DNA of 6,510 bases, taken from the NCBI GenBank assembly GCA_030447005.1, contig JAUJME010000091.1, positions 1 to 6,510 of the forward strand, written 5' to 3'. Made by a program: the position numbers and the translations under genes. Below the pieces are notes generated by a model. It did no database searches. It was given only the letters and a program-made list of their open reading frames with translations, and was not told where the DNA came from. The DNA comes from Solirubrobacteraceae bacterium. GTDB lineage: Bacteria; Actinomycetota; Thermoleophilia; Solirubrobacterales; Solirubrobacteraceae. The number at the start of each line of letters is the position of its first letter. Position 1 is the first letter of the stretch. Below are positions 5,301-6,510 of the stretch, piece by piece.

Positions 5301-5326
5301 GACGGGAGGGCGGCCCGCGGAGTTAC
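5301..5326 (-). promoter_or_regulatory. ECF-type promoter motif of the SigB-type sigma gene
   Basis: Read on the minus strand, GTAACT (5326-5321), 16 bases, then CGTC (5304-5301) has the same form and spacing as the motif before the ECF sigma gene. CGTC ends 10 bases before the ATG here, against 9 bases before the GTG there. The predicted start of transcription (about 5293) would again give a leaderless or near-leaderless message, matching the missing Shine-Dalgarno sequence. It suggests that the ECF factor encoded in this window transcribes the SigB-type gene. Confidence 0.55.
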
Positions 5327-5336
5327 GTCAGCGTGC

Positions 5337-5618
5337 TTACCTGACCTCGACGCCCCGCCAGAACGCCACGCGGTCGCGCAGCGCCTCGGCCTCCGGCTTG
5401 GGGTCCGGGTAGTACCAGGCGGCGTCGGGGTTGACCTGCCCGCCGGCCTCGACGGTGAGGTAGCTTGCCCGCCCCTTCCAGCCGCAGACCGTGTGCTTGG
5501 CCGACGCCGTGAAGTGGGCCTCGTCGAGGGCCGAGCGCGGGAAGTAGTGGTTGCCGTCGACGACCACCGTGTCGTCGGACTCGGCGAGGACCGCCCCGTT
5601 CCAGACCGCGCGCGGCAC
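5337..5618 (-). CDS. DUF427 family protein
   Basis: This 93-residue soluble protein belongs to DUF427, recognisable from VWNGAVLAESDDTVVVDGNH with YFP (5-27), CGWKGRASY (45-53; most family members have CPWKG), AAWYYPDPKPEA (66-77) and VAFWRGVEV at the C-terminus. It is full length for this single-domain family. Its biochemical role is not established. The conserved Trp, Cys and Lys in the CxWKG motif are the most likely functional positions. The start is GTG at 5618, only 7 bases after the asd stop and without a clear Shine-Dalgarno sequence, so it is probably translated by coupling to asd. No role in aspartate metabolism should be inferred from position alone. The SigB-type sigma gene begins 46 bp further on. 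Confidence 0.88.
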   Translation of the reverse strand: MPRAVWNGAVLAESDDTVVVDGNHYFPRSALDEAHFTASAKHTVCGWKGRASYLTVEAGGQVNPDAAWYYPDPKPEAEALRDRVAFWRGVEVR

Positions 5619-5625
5619 GAGACGA

Positions 5626-6510
5626 TCAGGCCGCCGGCGCCGCCGCGCGGATCAGCCCGCGCTCGTGCAGGAGCTCGGCGAGCTGGACGGCGTTGGTGGC
5701 GGCGCCCTTGCGCAGGTTGTCGGCGACGACCCACAGGTTCAGCGCCCGCGGGTGCGACGCGTCCGCGCGGATCCGCCCGACGAAGACCTCGTCGCGACCC
5801 GCCGCCTCGCGCGCCGTCGGATGGGCGTGGCGCGCGGGGTCGTCGACCACGACCAGGCCGGGCGCCGCCTCGAGCAGCGCGCGGCACTCCTCGGCGCTCA
5901 GCGGCTCGCGCGTCTGGACGTTGACCGCCTCGGAGTGGCTGAAGGCCACCGGGACGCGGGCGCAGGTGACGGAGATGCCGATCGACTCGTCGCCGAGGAT
6001 CTTGCGCGTCTCGAACATCATCTTGCGCTCCTCGTCGGTGTGGTCGTCGCCCTCCGGGAAGTTGCCGGCCGCGCCGATCACGTTGTCGGCGATCACGTGC
6101 GGGTAGACCTGCGGCTCGGGCACCGTCTCCCCGTCGAGCACCGCGCGCTCCTGGGCGCGCAGCTCGTCGACCGCCTTGACGCCCGTGCCCGAGACGGACT
6201 GGTAGGTCGAGACCACCAGCCGTTCGATCCCGGCCCGCTCGTGGATCGGCGCGATAGCGACCATCAGCTGCATCGTCGAGCAGTTCGGGTTGGCGACGAT
6301 CCCGCGGTGGGCGTCGAGCGCCTCCGGGTTGACCTCGGCGACGACGAGGGGCACCTCGGGGTCCATCCGCCAGCGCGAGGAGTTGTCGACCACGACGGCG
6401 CCCTTGGCGGCGAACTTCGGCGCCCACTCGCCCGACACGGAGCCGCCGGCGGAGAAGATCGCGAGGTCGAAGCCGTCGATGGTGTCGTCGGCCAGCGGCC
6501 GGACGACCAT
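5626..6510 (-). CDS. asd: Aspartate-semialdehyde dehydrogenase (5' end outside window)
   Basis: The enzyme reduces beta-aspartyl phosphate to aspartate semialdehyde with NADPH. This is the branch-point step toward lysine/diaminopimelate, threonine, methionine and isoleucine, in the cytoplasm. The 294 visible residues contain the catalytic Cys77 in NPNCSTMQ, Gln104 in STYQSVSGTG, Lys163 in EERKMMFET, and Arg185 and His192 in CARVPVAFSHSEAVNV. The Cys/Gln/Arg/His set and the Arg-to-His spacing of seven residues match characterised ASD enzymes. The N-terminal NADP-binding motif (GATGxVG) and about 45 residues are missing because the gene runs past base 6510. The ATG at the window edge is an internal Met, not the true start. 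The C-terminus is complete (TGA at 5628-5626). In actinobacteria lysC often lies just upstream, which would be outside this window. DUF427 follows after 7 bp. Confidence 0.95.
   Translation of the reverse strand: MVVRPLADDTIDGFDLAIFSAGGSVSGEWAPKFAAKGAVVVDNSSRWRMDPEVPLVVAEVNPEALDAHRGIVANPNCSTMQLMVAIAPIHERAGIERLVVSTYQSVSGTGVKAVDELRAQERAVLDGETVPEPQVYPHVIADNVIGAAGNFPEGDDHTDEERKMMFETRKILGDESIGISVTCARVPVAFSHSEAVNVQTREPLSAEECRALLEAAPGLVVVDDPARHAHPTAREAAGRDEVFVGRIRADASHPRALNLWVVADNLRKGAATNAVQLAELLHERGLIRAAAPAA

Noticed and set aside
3836..5344. About 500-codon open frame on the plus strand opposite the cyclase and the SigB-type gene
   Set aside because: It has no recognisable domain and a biased composition. 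It is the complement shadow of two well-supported genes.
5291..6427. Upstream in-frame extension of the SigB-type gene to a protein of about 646 residues
   Set aside because: The extra part lies over DUF427 and asd in another frame and is low-complexity. Sigma homology begins just after the ATG at 5290, which has a promoter motif directly upstream.
6508..6510. ATG at the right edge as the true start of asd
   Set aside because: The protein would lack the N-terminal NADP-binding GATGxVG segment, about 45 residues present in all ASD enzymes. The gene is simply cut by the window.

Overview
The window reads as chromosomal DNA from a high-GC actinobacterium. The base composition is very GC-rich, GTG starts are used, stop/start overlaps are common, and the class III adenylate cyclase resembles the membrane-anchored mycobacterial type. 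The bacterial HdrB-like protein and the run of sigma factors suggest the Thermoleophilia/Solirubrobacterales side of the phylum. That placement is an inference from gene content, not something the sequence proves.

Left edge (1-505): the C-terminal 83 codons of an HdrB-type CCG-domain protein, followed by two tandem hairpins, the second a good intrinsic terminator. A non-coding leader of about 175 bp follows. It carries three direct CGGGTGA repeats about one helical turn apart and a G/C hairpin just before the next ribosome binding site.

Rightward regulatory block (506-2853): a LuxR-type regulator whose receiver-like domain has lost its phosphorylation residues, then a tightly overlapping three-gene operon. 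The operon encodes an ECF sigma factor, an 85-residue protein in the position where an anti-sigma factor is normally found, and a short MscS-related membrane protein. The ECF gene has an ECF-type promoter motif (GTAACC-N16-CGTC) so close to its GTG that the message would be leaderless or nearly so.

Leftward block (2879-6510): reading from the right edge, aspartate-semialdehyde dehydrogenase (5' end cut off by the window), a small DUF427 protein, a SigB/SigF-type alternative sigma factor, and a six-TM-HAMP adenylate cyclase with all catalytic residues intact. The cyclase converges on the ECF operon with only 25 bp between the genes. The SigB-type gene has the same motif (GTAACT-N16-CGTC) at almost the same distance from its start as the ECF gene, and it also lacks a Shine-Dalgarno sequence.

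The most interesting reading is a compact stress circuit. The ECF factor would activate itself, together with the small protein and the channel-like protein, and would also activate the neighbouring SigB-type factor and the cyclase behind it. An envelope or tension signal would then be passed to a second sigma factor and to cAMP. The genes and motifs are visible in the sequence; the circuit is inference. No CRISPR array, tRNA, rRNA, transposase or phage gene was seen.
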